NCBI GenBank assembly: GCA_029882975.1
Contig: JAOUJW010000025.1
Coordinates: 1 to 64,000, forward strand
DNA: 64,000 bases
Direction: 5' to 3'
DNA from: Gammaproteobacteria bacterium
Lineage (GTDB): Bacteria; Pseudomonadota; Gammaproteobacteria; SZUA-152
Shown here: piece by piece, positions 26,039 to 35,310 of the stretch
Position numbering within the stretch: the stretch's first letter is position 1
How the letters are laid out: every line of letters begins with the position of its first letter
Made by a program: the position numbers and the translations under genes
The notes under the pieces: generated by a model
Told to the model about the DNA's origin: nothing
The model's database searches: none
Seen by the model: the letters and a program-made list of their open reading frames with translations, nothing else

Positions 26039-26743
26039 ATGCAACGAATCCTAGTAGTTGATGATGATGCTCATATCCGCCAAGTGCTGCATTTCGCTCT
26101 GGAAAAAGCCGGTTATGAGGTAGTAGAAGCGGAAAACGGCCGGCAGGCGTTACAGCAATTTGAAGAAAAAGCCCCGCAGCTGTTGGTACTGGATATCATG
26201 ATGCCGGAAATGGACGGTACGGATGTCTGTCGGGAAATTCGCAAATCATCCAATGTTCCCATTGTCTTTCTGTCATCCCGAGATGAAGAAATCGATCGCA
26301 TATTAGGTCTGGAACTGGGTGGCGATGATTACATTACCAAACCCTTCAGCCCTCGGGAGCTGGTGGCGCGGGTGAAAGCGGTACTGCGTCGAACCACGGC
26401 AATACAACAAACCAGTGCCGGCCAACGCAATGGCACCCAAAGCCGTAGCACCCTGTCCCACGGCAAATTAAGCCTGAACGAACTGGAATTTAAAGCCTAC
26501 TGGGATAAAGAGGAAATCGTACTCACCGTCACCGAATTTGGTTTATTGAAAACCCTTTTAAGCCAACCGGGCCGAGTTTTCAGCCGCGAACAACTCATGA
26601 ACAGTGCTTATGACTTTAATAATGTGGTCAGTGACCGTACCATCGACAGCCATATGCGTCGGGTGCGAGCCAAACTCAGTGCACTGGGCGCCAGCCCCAT
26701 AGAAACGGTGCACGGCGTGGGATACAAACTGGGTGACGCTTAA
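26039..26743 (+). CDS. OmpR-family response regulator
   Basis: The ATG at 26039 gives 234 residues (MQRILVVDDDAHIRQ); a TTG two codons upstream is an alternative, and no strong ribosome-binding site decides it. The receiver has the phospho-acceptor in LLVLDIMMPEMDG and the conserved Lys in YITKPFSPRE. A winged-helix domain follows, with LTVTEFGLLKTLLSQPGRVF, SREQLMNSAY and HGVGYKLG. The kinase gene starts 50 bases downstream. It is divergent from the exosortase operon, with shared direct repeats between them, so that operon is the likely target. Confidence 0.92.
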   Translation: MQRILVVDDDAHIRQVLHFALEKAGYEVVEAENGRQALQQFEEKAPQLLVLDIMMPEMDGTDVCREIRKSSNVPIVFLSSRDEEIDRILGLELGGDDYITKPFSPRELVARVKAVLRRTTAIQQTSAGQRNGTQSRSTLSHGKLSLNELEFKAYWDKEEIVLTVTEFGLLKTLLSQPGRVFSREQLMNSAYDFNNVVSDRTIDSHMRRVRAKLSALGASPIETVHGVGYKLGDA

Positions 26744-26793
26744 GTGCACTTAAGCCGGCCACGAGTGTATTCACGAACTGCATAAAGAAAAGC

Positions 26794-28416
26794 ATGCGCC
26801 GTCCTCGACTACACACATTGTTATTCCTGGTGAATCTGGCCATTTTGGTGTTGCCTTTAAGCGGCATAGCACTGTTGCGTGTTTATGAAAGTGTGCTGGT
26901 ACGTCAAACTGAAAGCGAACTGATTGCCCAAGGTGTGTTTGTAAAGGAGATTTTTAAAAACGCCCTGCTACGCCAGGGTTTGTCACCGCAACAAATACAG
27001 CAATACAGCCTACCAATGGAATCGCAGACACAAACCACTGAACAATCAACAATACAAGTCACTGAACCGGCCAGCCGATGGAAACCCCGGGCCGCCAAGC
27101 TGGATTTATCCAAAGACACCATATTGGGAAAGCCCAGTGACCCTTTACCCGCCACGCACACCCCACACCGGAGTATCAGCGAAGCCGGAGCGCAGACCAT
27201 GGCTATTATGCGCAATGCTCAAATCACCACCTTGGCCGCAATGCGTCTGGTGGACAGTCGAGGTACTGTCATCGCCTCTACCAATCAAAGTCTGCAACAA
27301 TCCTTAATGCACTGGCCGGAAGTATCCCGCGCCTTGCAAGGACAACATGTCTCCTTAATGCGCCGACGCATATCCGATGAACCGGTACCGCCGCTGCAAT
27401 CTATCAGCCGTGGCGCCGGCGTACGCGTATTTGTCGCCATGCCGGTATTGCATGATGATCGCATTTACGGGGCCGTGGTATTGTCGCGCACCCCTGCCAA
27501 TATCATGCAGGCCTTACACGGCAAACGCTACGAACTGGCTTATGCCGCACTGTTAATCGTGGGTGTGGTCCTGTTCATAACGTTGGTCACATCCCTCACC
27601 ATCAGCAATCCGGTTAGAGCCGTTATCGCCCAAACCCAGCGAGCCGTACGCGGAGAAAAAGGCGCGGTCACACCCCTGGAGAGTCCTTATACCCATGAGG
27701 TGGCTGAGTTATCACAAGCGGTGGCTCATATGGCTTTAACCCTGGAGCAAAGAGCCGATTACATCCGAGATTTTGCCGCCCATGTTTCCCATGAATTCAA
27801 AACGCCCTTAACCGCCATTAAAGGAGCGGTGGAATTATTACAGGACCACAGCGAGGCCATGACTGCGGAGGAAAAAAACCGCTTTTTACAAAACCTCAAC
27901 AACGACGCCTCACGTCTGGAAAATCTGGTGCAAAAACTGCTGGAACTGGCCAAAGCCGATACCATGGTGCTGGGACAAGAACGTACCCTGATCACCCCCG
28001 TGTTGCAATCCTTGCAGGAAACTTATCGTCATGCCGGATTGCCTGTAGAGCTACAGTTCAGCGGCGACTCCCTGGCGGTTAATATGGACGAAGCGACACT
28101 AAGCTCGGTGTTTACCAATTTGCTGGAAAATACACGCCAGCACGGTGGTCACCAGGCAAAAGTCCACATCGTCGTAAAACGAAGTCAGGAGAATGTCAGT
28201 ATTGTGTACCAGGACAATGGCACAGGAATTTCCAGTGCCAATGCCAAAAAAATATTCCAACCCTTTTTTACAACTGCCAGAAACAACGGTGGCACAGGCC
28301 TGGGACTGGCTGTGGTGCAATCCATCCTCAAGGCCCACAATGGGCAGATTCGCTTAACCCCCAGCCAACAAGGGGTTCGATTTGAACTGGAGCTGGCTCC
28401 GGCCCCATCGACTTAA
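26794..28416 (+). CDS. Membrane sensor histidine kinase
   Basis: The 540-residue kinase has one membrane helix at about 8-29 and a second at about 248-270. They enclose a periplasmic sensor of about 215 residues with low-complexity Gln/Thr/Pro stretches. A HAMP-like linker follows, then HisKA with H333 in HVSHEFKTPLTAIKG. The HATPase has NLLENTRQHGG, DNGTGIS and GGTGLGLA. It pairs with the OmpR-type regulator 50 bases upstream. By position it senses the state of the VIT/VWA-exosortase system or an envelope signal; this is inference. The architecture is general (CreC-like) and the signal is unknown. Confidence 0.9.
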   Translation: MRRPRLHTLLFLVNLAILVLPLSGIALLRVYESVLVRQTESELIAQGVFVKEIFKNALLRQGLSPQQIQQYSLPMESQTQTTEQSTIQVTEPASRWKPRAAKLDLSKDTILGKPSDPLPATHTPHRSISEAGAQTMAIMRNAQITTLAAMRLVDSRGTVIASTNQSLQQSLMHWPEVSRALQGQHVSLMRRRISDEPVPPLQSISRGAGVRVFVAMPVLHDDRIYGAVVLSRTPANIMQALHGKRYELAYAALLIVGVVLFITLVTSLTISNPVRAVIAQTQRAVRGEKGAVTPLESPYTHEVAELSQAVAHMALTLEQRADYIRDFAAHVSHEFKTPLTAIKGAVELLQDHSEAMTAEEKNRFLQNLNNDASRLENLVQKLLELAKADTMVLGQERTLITPVLQSLQETYRHAGLPVELQFSGDSLAVNMDEATLSSVFTNLLENTRQHGGHQAKVHIVVKRSQENVSIVYQDNGTGISSANAKKIFQPFFTTARNNGGTGLGLAVVQSILKAHNGQIRLTPSQQGVRFELELAPAPST

Positions 28417-28468
28417 TTGTTGTCATCAATAGCAGGATTTCCAGAACATAAACCGCTATGATAACGGC

Positions 28469-31400
28469 ATGAGTCTGGAACTTTTTCATCCCGCGGTCGC
28501 CGCCTGGTTCAACAAAAGCTTCGCTGCTCCGACACGGGTGCAACTCCAGTCCTGGCCGACCATCGCCCAACAACACCCCACTTTGATCGCCGCACCTACG
28601 GGTTCAGGCAAAACCCTGGCGGCGTTTTTAGCCAGTATCAATGAGTTAGTGGTCCAGGGCGTGGAACGGGGTTTACCCGAGCACACCCAGATACTGTATG
28701 TGTCGCCGCTGAAAGCCTTGTCCAACGACATTCAAAAGAATTTACAACAGCCTATCAACGGCATTCGGGATTCTTTGCTGGAGCACGGTCTGGCGGATGT
28801 GGAAATCAAAGCCTGGGTTCGTACCGGCGATACACCGCAAGCGGAACGGGTTCGCATGCGTAAGAATCCGCCCCACATTTTGGTGAGCACCCCCGAATCC
28901 TTGTACATTCTGCTCAGTTCGGACTCCGGTCGGGAAATGCTCAAATCGATCAAGACTGTGATTGTCGATGAGATTCATGCCTTGGCAGGCAGCAAACGCG
29001 GTTCCCATTTGTTGCTGTCCCTGCAACGTCTGGACGCTTTGTGCCAAAACAACAACCGCCCGGCCCCGGTGCGCATTGGTTTGTCGGCAACCCAAAAACC
29101 CATAGAACGCATGGCCCAGTATCTCAACGGCTCGGATCAACCCTGCACTATTGTGGACACAGGCCACAGCCGTGCTCGCGATTTGCAAATTGAAGTAACC
29201 GCCTCACCGCTGGAAGCGGTCATGGCCAATGAAACCTGGGAGGAAATCTACAGTCGTTTGCAGGAACTGGTGCAGCAACACCGCACCACTTTGATCTTTG
29301 TAAATACACGCCGACTGGCGGAACGAGCGGCACGACACTTAGCGGAGCGCATCGGTGAGGAACATGTCACGGCCCACCACGGCAGTCTGGCGCGGGAACA
29401 CCGTTTACAAGCGGAGCAACGGCTTAAAAACGGCCAACTCAAAGCTCTGGTGGCCACCGCATCCCTGGAACTGGGCATCGACATCGGTGATGTGGACCTG
29501 GTGTGCCAATTGGGCTCGCCTCGCTCCATCGCCGCCTTCTTGCAGCGCGTAGGTCGTTCCGGCCATGCAGTGGGCGCCACACCCAAAGGCCGCTTATTTC
29601 CCCTAAGCCGGGACGATTTGATTGAATGCTCGGCCATGTTGGATGCCATTGGCAAAGGGGAGCTGGACCAGATACTGATCCCGCATCAACCCTTGGACGT
29701 CCTGGCGCAACACATTGTAGCGGAAGTGGCGTGTGCAGAATGGGACGAACTACAGCTATATGATCGCTTGCGCCAAGCCTGGACATATCGCGATTTGTCA
29801 CAACAGGAGTTTAGCGATGTGGTACAAATGCTGGCGGACGGCTACACCACCAAACGCGGCCGCCGAGGTGCCTACTTACACCGCGATGGCATTAACGGCA
29901 AGCTGCGCCCGCGTCGCGGCGCCCGCTTAACCGCTCTCACTAACGGCGGTGCGATTCCGGATCAGTTTGACTACGATGTCATGCTGCAACCGGAAGGTTG
30001 TTTCATTGGCAGTTTGAATGAGGACTTCGCTTTTGAAAGCCTGCCCGGCGATATTTTCCAATTGGGCAATACCTCTTATCGCATCTTGAAAATTGAATCG
30101 GGACGGGTTTATGTGGAAGATGCCCACGGCCAGCCCCCCAATATTCCTTTTTGGTTTGGCGAAGCACCGGGACGCACCGATGAATTGTCGCAAGCCGTGG
30201 CCCGACTGAACACGGAGTTTGCCCGGCAACTGGACTTAAACGGTCTGGAGGGCAGCACTCAATGGCTGCAACAACAACTGCACCTGCCCGCTTTTATAGC
30301 CGAACAAATCAGTCACTATCTGGCCACCGCCAAAGCGGCCCTGGGGGTGTTACCGTCCATGGATACCGTCATCTTCGAACGGTTTTTCGATGATGTGGGT
30401 GATATGCATTTTGTTATTCATGCGCCTTTTGGCTCGCGCATCAATCGAGCCTGGGGTTTGTCGCTGCGCAAACGGTTTTGTCGCAAGTTCAACTTTGAGC
30501 TGCAAGCCGCTGCCAACGAGAATAATATCGTTCTGTCCCTGGGTCCGACCCACAGCTTTCCCCTGGAGGAAGTGGCCAACTACCTCAATGCCAACACCGT
30601 ACGGCATTTGTTAGTTCAAGCCTTATTGGATGCCCCTATGTTCGGCACCCGCTGGCGCTGGAATGCCAATATTTCTCTGGCAGTACCACGCAATCGCAAC
30701 GGTAAAAAAGTACCGGCGCAGTTTCAACGCAGTGATGCCGAAGACCTGGTCGCCGTGATTTTTCCGGACCAGCTGGCTTGTTTCGAGAACATCAGCGGCG
30801 AACGGGAAGTGCCGGAACATCCGCTGGTCCAACAAACGATAGGCGATTGCCTGCATGAAACCATGGATATCGAAGGTCTGGAACAAGTGTTGCAGCGCTT
30901 GACCAGTGGCGCCATTAACGTGGTCTGCCGTGACCTGCCCACCCCTTCCCCGTTGGCGGCGGAAATTATTAACGCCAAGGCTTATGCGTTTCTGGACGAC
31001 GCTCCGGCAGAAGAGCGCCGTACCCTGGCTATACGCCAACGACAACTGGATCCGCAAAGTGCGCAGGATATTGGCCGCTTAAGTCCGGAGGCCATTGCCC
31101 GCGTGCGTCAGGAAGCCTGGCCCGAAGTCTATAACGCCGATGAGTTGCACGATGCCTTGAGCATTCTGGGCTTTGTCACCGATGCGGAAATGCAAAAATC
31201 CGCCGCTTGGAACCAATATCTCGAAGCATTAACACAACAACAGCGTTGCGCCCCATTGCTAACCGGCAATGGCAAAACCCTATGGTGTGCCACCGAGCGT
31301 CTGCCAAACTTGCTGCTGTTGCACCCGCAGGGCAGCATTTCAGAGACAATCAAAAACCTGTTGGCACAGTGGCCAACGGGGATCGATGCCGACACCGCAC

Positions 31401-32824
31401 TGGTCGACATGATCCGCAGCCGTCTGGAGGGTCTGGGCCCCGTCAGCGCAACGCAACTGGCACAAGCCATTGACTTGAACCTTAATGCGGTACAAACCGC
31501 TTTACTGGCACTGGAGCAGGAAGGCTTTGCCATTCAAGGTTATTTCGAGTCGTCCCAGGACGAATTGCAATGGTGCGACCGCGGTCTGCTGGCACGAATT
31601 CACCGCTACACCCTCAAAAGCCTGCGCCGTGAAGTACAAGCCGTCAGCCCGGCGGTGTTTATGCGCTTTCTGTTTTATTGGCACCACTTAGTGGACCCTG
31701 GTGAAGGCAAGCAGGCCCTCATAGGTATCCTGGATCAACTGGAAGGTTATGCGGTTCCGGCAGCCGCCTGGGAAAGCGAAGTGCTACCGGCTCGACTGGA
31801 ATTTTATTTACCGGAATGGCTGGACTCCCTTTGCAACAGCGGCCACTTTGCCTGGTTACGCGCCGGGTGTTCAAAAAAATCCCGGAAATCTTCACCGGTA
31901 AAAATGACTCCGGTTTATTTACTGCCCAGAGAAACGGAAGAACTCTGGGGCAAAAAGGCCACGGATGAAACCGACGATCAAGCACTGAGTGAATACGGTG
32001 CTCAGGTGCTGCGACTCTTAAATCAAAATGGCGCCAGTTTTTTTGCCGACTTAGTCAAACTCAGCGGCCTGTTGCGCACTCAAGTCGAAACGGCTTTGGG
32101 AGAATTGGTAAACCGGGGCCTGGTGACCTCGGATAACTTTGCCGGACTACGGGCTCTAATAACCCCCAGCTCCCGCAAGCCGGCTTTTCGCAGCCGCAGT
32201 CGTTCCGGGCGTAACCGTCAATACGGCGTGGACGAAGCCGGTCGCTGGTCCTTAATCCAAAGACAAACACCAAGCTTGGAATCTCAAAGTCGATTACAAC
32301 AGTTGGAGGACTGGCAACACATAGCCTGGACCTTGCTGATGCGCTATGGCGTGGTGTTTCGAAAACTATTGGATAATGAAACGGACTTGCCCCCGTGGCG
32401 GGATTTACTGTATATGTTCCGACGTATGGAAGCACGCGGCGAAATTCGCGGCGGTCGTTTTGTGAGTGGATTTGCCGGAGAACAATTTGCTTTGCCCGAT
32501 GCGGTGCAACAACTGCGCTCACTAAACCGGGACCAACAAAGCACGAAAGACCCGGCGGCAACATCTGTGCCCAATGAACTGGTGACCCTAAGCGCCGTAG
32601 ATCCCTTAAATCTCACCGGCATCATCACCCCGGGTAAACGTGTACCGGCGCAACTGAAAAACCGCATTCTCTATCGCAACGGCGTGCCGTTGGCGCTGTA
32701 TGTAGGCGGTAATGTGGAATTTCTGGATGAGGTGGACACACCCAACCAATGGGACTTGCGCAATCGGCTGATTCGCAAACATAACCCGGCTTATGTAAAG
32801 CCACCGGGGGATGTTCCCAGCTAA
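28469..32824 (+). CDS. lhr: Lhr-type ATP-dependent helicase (long form)
   Basis: This is a superfamily 2 helicase of 1451 residues, the size of the long bacterial Lhr. Motifs in order are Walker A APTGSGKTLAAF, PLKALSNDIQ, Walker B VIVDEIHALAGS, the SATQ motif III, TLIFVNTRRLAERAARHLA, and motif VI QRVGRSGHA. The Lhr core winged helix and beta barrel follow, and a long C-terminal region of Lhr-C type runs to the end. Lhr moves 3' to 5' on single-stranded DNA and unwinds DNA/RNA hybrids, with links to repair. It lies 52 bases downstream of the kinase gene on the same strand, but is probably an independent function. Confidence 0.95.
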   Translation: MSLELFHPAVAAWFNKSFAAPTRVQLQSWPTIAQQHPTLIAAPTGSGKTLAAFLASINELVVQGVERGLPEHTQILYVSPLKALSNDIQKNLQQPINGIRDSLLEHGLADVEIKAWVRTGDTPQAERVRMRKNPPHILVSTPESLYILLSSDSGREMLKSIKTVIVDEIHALAGSKRGSHLLLSLQRLDALCQNNNRPAPVRIGLSATQKPIERMAQYLNGSDQPCTIVDTGHSRARDLQIEVTASPLEAVMANETWEEIYSRLQELVQQHRTTLIFVNTRRLAERAARHLAERIGEEHVTAHHGSLAREHRLQAEQRLKNGQLKALVATASLELGIDIGDVDLVCQLGSPRSIAAFLQRVGRSGHAVGATPKGRLFPLSRDDLIECSAMLDAIGKGELDQILIPHQPLDVLAQHIVAEVACAEWDELQLYDRLRQAWTYRDLSQQEFSDVVQMLADGYTTKRGRRGAYLHRDGINGKLRPRRGARLTALTNGGAIPDQFDYDVMLQPEGCFIGSLNEDFAFESLPGDIFQLGNTSYRILKIESGRVYVEDAHGQPPNIPFWFGEAPGRTDELSQAVARLNTEFARQLDLNGLEGSTQWLQQQLHLPAFIAEQISHYLATAKAALGVLPSMDTVIFERFFDDVGDMHFVIHAPFGSRINRAWGLSLRKRFCRKFNFELQAAANENNIVLSLGPTHSFPLEEVANYLNANTVRHLLVQALLDAPMFGTRWRWNANISLAVPRNRNGKKVPAQFQRSDAEDLVAVIFPDQLACFENISGEREVPEHPLVQQTIGDCLHETMDIEGLEQVLQRLTSGAINVVCRDLPTPSPLAAEIINAKAYAFLDDAPAEERRTLAIRQRQLDPQSAQDIGRLSPEAIARVRQEAWPEVYNADELHDALSILGFVTDAEMQKSAAWNQYLEALTQQQRCAPLLTGNGKTLWCATERLPNLLLLHPQGSISETIKNLLAQWPTGIDADTALVDMIRSRLEGLGPVSATQLAQAIDLNLNAVQTALLALEQEGFAIQGYFESSQDELQWCDRGLLARIHRYTLKSLRREVQAVSPAVFMRFLFYWHHLVDPGEGKQALIGILDQLEGYAVPAAAWESEVLPARLEFYLPEWLDSLCNSGHFAWLRAGCSKKSRKSSPVKMTPVYLLPRETEELWGKKATDETDDQALSEYGAQVLRLLNQNGASFFADLVKLSGLLRTQVETALGELVNRGLVTSDNFAGLRALITPSSRKPAFRSRSRSGRNRQYGVDEAGRWSLIQRQTPSLESQSRLQQLEDWQHIAWTLLMRYGVVFRKLLDNETDLPPWRDLLYMFRRMEARGEIRGGRFVSGFAGEQFALPDAVQQLRSLNRDQQSTKDPAATSVPNELVTLSAVDPLNLTGIITPGKRVPAQLKNRILYRNGVPLALYVGGNVEFLDEVDTPNQWDLRNRLIRKHNPAYVKPPGDVPS

Positions 32825-32836
32825 TCGTTTTTAACC

Positions 32837-33343
32837 TCAGTCAGCAAATTCCAGACGTTCTTCAAATTTGGCCCGGGCTTTTTTGGCGCAATCTTCGTCT
32901 ATATCACCACCCGGCGCGCCACTGACGCCAATTGCGCCGATGTTGTAACCACCTGCCGAAATCGGCAAAGCACCGGCAAGCATAATAACACCGTCTACAT
33001 GGTTTAACTCCGGACGGATATCTCCCCGGTTTTTCCTGAACTCGCCACTACCGATCCCCGCCATGACAGTCGCATTGGCTTTTTCTTCGGCTATCTGCAG
33101 GGTAAAACGTGGCGCAAGATCATCGCGCAATGCCGCCCGCACCAAACCATTTCGATCCACGACCACAGCGCTGACTTGATAGCCTTTCTTACGGCAAATC
33201 ATAACGGCTTCATTGGCGATATCACGCGCCAGTTCCATTCCAATAGTTTTAACGGCCACGACATCACCGGCAAACGCATTGCCTGCCAGCAGGGGTATAA
33301 ACATCGACACCCCGATTGATACTTTGAAAAGTACACGTTTCAT
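32837..33343 (-). CDS. Secreted GlcG/HbpS-family protein
   Basis: The 168-residue protein has a signal peptide cut after about NAFA (residue 25), followed by a GlcG/HbpS (DUF336) domain. The family signature is seen in GYQVSAVVVDRNGLVRAALR and in GALPISAGGYNIGAIGVSGAPGGDIDE. HbpS binds haem and degraded haem products in Streptomyces; most relatives, including GlcG, have no proven role. The ribosome-binding site AAGGAG sits within a repeated GGAGAAAGT tract. It is convergent with lhr. Confidence 0.88.
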   Translation of the reverse strand: MKRVLFKVSIGVSMFIPLLAGNAFAGDVVAVKTIGMELARDIANEAVMICRKKGYQVSAVVVDRNGLVRAALRDDLAPRFTLQIAEEKANATVMAGIGSGEFRKNRGDIRPELNHVDGVIMLAGALPISAGGYNIGAIGVSGAPGGDIDEDCAKKARAKFEERLEFAD

Positions 33344-33458
33344 TGCTCGACTCCTTCCACTTTCTCCACTTTCTCCACTCGCAACGGGCTCGTTTTACGC
33401 AACGAATCCGGCGCTACGTTCGGGAACGGAAAAGGGACAGAAAAACCAGGCCCACAGG

Positions 33459-33662
33459 CTATTTCACGCTTTTAACACCCTGTTTATATCCCGTCTCGTA
33501 AGCTTTGTTGAGTAACACGCAATAATGTTCGGCGTTATTACGGTCCATACACTGGATTATAGCCTGTTGCTTAGCGTCCACAACGGTAGCGCGACCGTTT
33601 CCCCCCACCTCAACGCGATAGAATTTTTCGTCCAAGAAATGACTCCTGTCATCAACAATCAT
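33459..33662 (-). CDS. Small hypothetical protein downstream of a sensor kinase
   Basis: I choose the ATG at 33662 (MIVDDRSHFLDEKFYRVEV), preceded by AGGAATCCGG, which gives 67 residues and a 16-base gap after the kinase stop; the open frame runs further upstream but would overlap the kinase. No domain, signal peptide or membrane helix is seen. Two Cys occur (IQCMDR and HYCVLL). The close spacing suggests co-transcription with the kinase. The function is unknown. Confidence 0.55.
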   Translation of the reverse strand: MIVDDRSHFLDEKFYRVEVGGNGRATVVDAKQQAIIQCMDRNNAEHYCVLLNKAYETGYKQGVKSVK

Positions 33663-33678
33663 TTTTCCGGATTCCTGT

Positions 33679-35115
33679 TTACTGGCGGGACCGGCGTTCG
33701 TTCTGGTCGCCTTCCTTAACAACCGGTAACGGTAACCTGACATTAAACACGCTACCTTGGCCTTTTACACTGGAAACGTTGATTTCCCCATGCATGCTTT
33801 CACACAGCTTCTTGCACACGGCCAAACCCAACCCCGTGCCTTCGTATTTTCGCGTCAGAGAAGAATCCATTTGGCTAAACGGCAAGAATAGGTTTTTCAG
33901 GTATTCCTGGTCAATGCCAATACCGTCATCACCTACACTCACAGTCACCCAGTGTTGATCCTCATCTGTTTCATCGAAAATATCAATAGTGATTTTTCCA
34001 TTGTGGGTAAATTTATTGGCATTGTTCAGTAGATGCACCAGCATTTGTTTGAATCGGGATATATCCACCTGCACGTAATCATGCGTATGATGAAATTGCA
34101 CCAGCAGTTTATTACTATTTTTGTACACTTCCACTTCAAATCCCAGCCTCAACTCTTCTATTAAGGCCATCAATGAATAGGGTACACGGTTGTCGGATTC
34201 ATTGCTGGAGGACAGGCTGAGGATATTATTGACGATTTCCAACAGACGGCGCCCGGAGGCCTCAATTTTATTCAAATCTTCCAGTAGCTGATCGTTGACT
34301 TGGTTATTGAGATCCTCACGGGCCAATTCGCTATAGCCAATAATTGCATGCAATGGTGTTTTCAACTCGTGAGTCATATTGGACAAGAACTCATCCTTCA
34401 TTTTGTCTAAACTTTTAAGCTGATCGTTTTTGCGGCGCACCATCGTATAGGAATCAAACAGATTAGTCCGCATGGTTTCCAGATTCTTCGCCAAACGTCC
34501 CACTTCGTCTTCCTGGTCCATCGTGATGGGGTTAGCCAGTACGCCTTTGCCTAAGGCTTCTGCCACATCCCCTAGTTTTTTCAAAGGATCGGTAACCACT
34601 GTTTTTACCAAAAAAACAATCATCACGGAAAAAACAATGAATAGGACAACAAAACCCATGGCAATGTCATAAATGCGTTCTGAGACGGCCAAATCCATTT
34701 GCCGGGGTGATAAACCCAAAACCACGGAACCCAGCTTTCTCACACGAGTAGGCTCTTTGAGAATGTCGCGTTCATAGACAAAGGGTACCACGTCAGTTTT
34801 GTCTTCCAGAGCCGAAGAAGACACCAAGTTGTTGTCTGCATCTAACACGTACACGAAGATAATGTCCTCATTACCTCTGATTAGATTATCCGTGTAGGTT
34901 TTTATGGTGACGTAGTCTTGAACCACCATGGGAGCAGCACAAAAACTGGCGGTTGCCTGGCTTAAACCGGCCCCCAAAGTATCCAACTGACGTCGTAAAA
35001 TTTTTCGATCATCCTGTACATAGTAACTCCCCAGCAGTACGACAATAATCGCCATGGCCGGGAATGCGGTGAGTATAAACTTAATGCCAATATTGGCTTT
35101 TTTCCAAACTTTCAT
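33679..35115 (-). CDS. Membrane sensor histidine kinase with HAMP domain
   Basis: This has 478 residues. The first membrane helix lies at about 9-28, then a periplasmic sensor of about 125 residues (QATASFCAAPMVVQDY; IIFVYVLDADNNLVS, PAS/CHASE-like), a second helix (IAMGFVVLFIVFSVMIVFLV) and a HAMP domain (VTDPLKKLGDVAEALGKG). HisKA has the His in MTHELKTPLHAIIGYSELA, and the HATPase has NNANKFTHNG, GDDGIGID and GTGLGLAV. No response regulator is adjacent, so it is an orphan kinase that may feed one of the phosphorelays in this window. The 67-residue gene follows it. Confidence 0.9.
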   Translation of the reverse strand: MKVWKKANIGIKFILTAFPAMAIIVVLLGSYYVQDDRKILRRQLDTLGAGLSQATASFCAAPMVVQDYVTIKTYTDNLIRGNEDIIFVYVLDADNNLVSSSALEDKTDVVPFVYERDILKEPTRVRKLGSVVLGLSPRQMDLAVSERIYDIAMGFVVLFIVFSVMIVFLVKTVVTDPLKKLGDVAEALGKGVLANPITMDQEDEVGRLAKNLETMRTNLFDSYTMVRRKNDQLKSLDKMKDEFLSNMTHELKTPLHAIIGYSELAREDLNNQVNDQLLEDLNKIEASGRRLLEIVNNILSLSSSNESDNRVPYSLMALIEELRLGFEVEVYKNSNKLLVQFHHTHDYVQVDISRFKQMLVHLLNNANKFTHNGKITIDIFDETDEDQHWVTVSVGDDGIGIDQEYLKNLFLPFSQMDSSLTRKYEGTGLGLAVCKKLCESMHGEINVSSVKGQGSVFNVRLPLPVVKEGDQNERRSRQ

Positions 35116-35219
35116 GCAATTTAATTGGAAACTTTGTCCGAAACCTGCCCGAACTAAGAGAATCTCTATCCCTATGTTTTGCGAAATATTTTCAAAAATT
35201 CTTGTAGAAAACTATAGAC

Positions 35220-35234
35220 TATTAGCGGCTAATA
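35220..35234. promoter_or_regulatory. 15-bp dyad between divergent kinase and DUF3025 genes
   Basis: TATTAGC and GCTAATA flank a single central G, a perfect 7-bp inverted repeat. A second TATTAG occurs a few bases further on. It lies about 105 bases upstream of the kinase gene and about 75 bases before the DUF3025 start, so it may be an operator. Sequence symmetry is the only evidence. Confidence 0.35.
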
Positions 35235-35310
35235 CTGGCAAAGTATTAGTTAATCTTTTATTGTAAAACAAGAACATACATACCTACGTGATGATAAGAG
35301 CAATATAGCT

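Noticed and set aside
25970-28416. Assignment of the two-component pair as CreB/CreC
   Set aside because: The receiver start and linker do not resemble CreB, no CreB-type TTCAC tags or creD gene are present; only the general architecture is shared.
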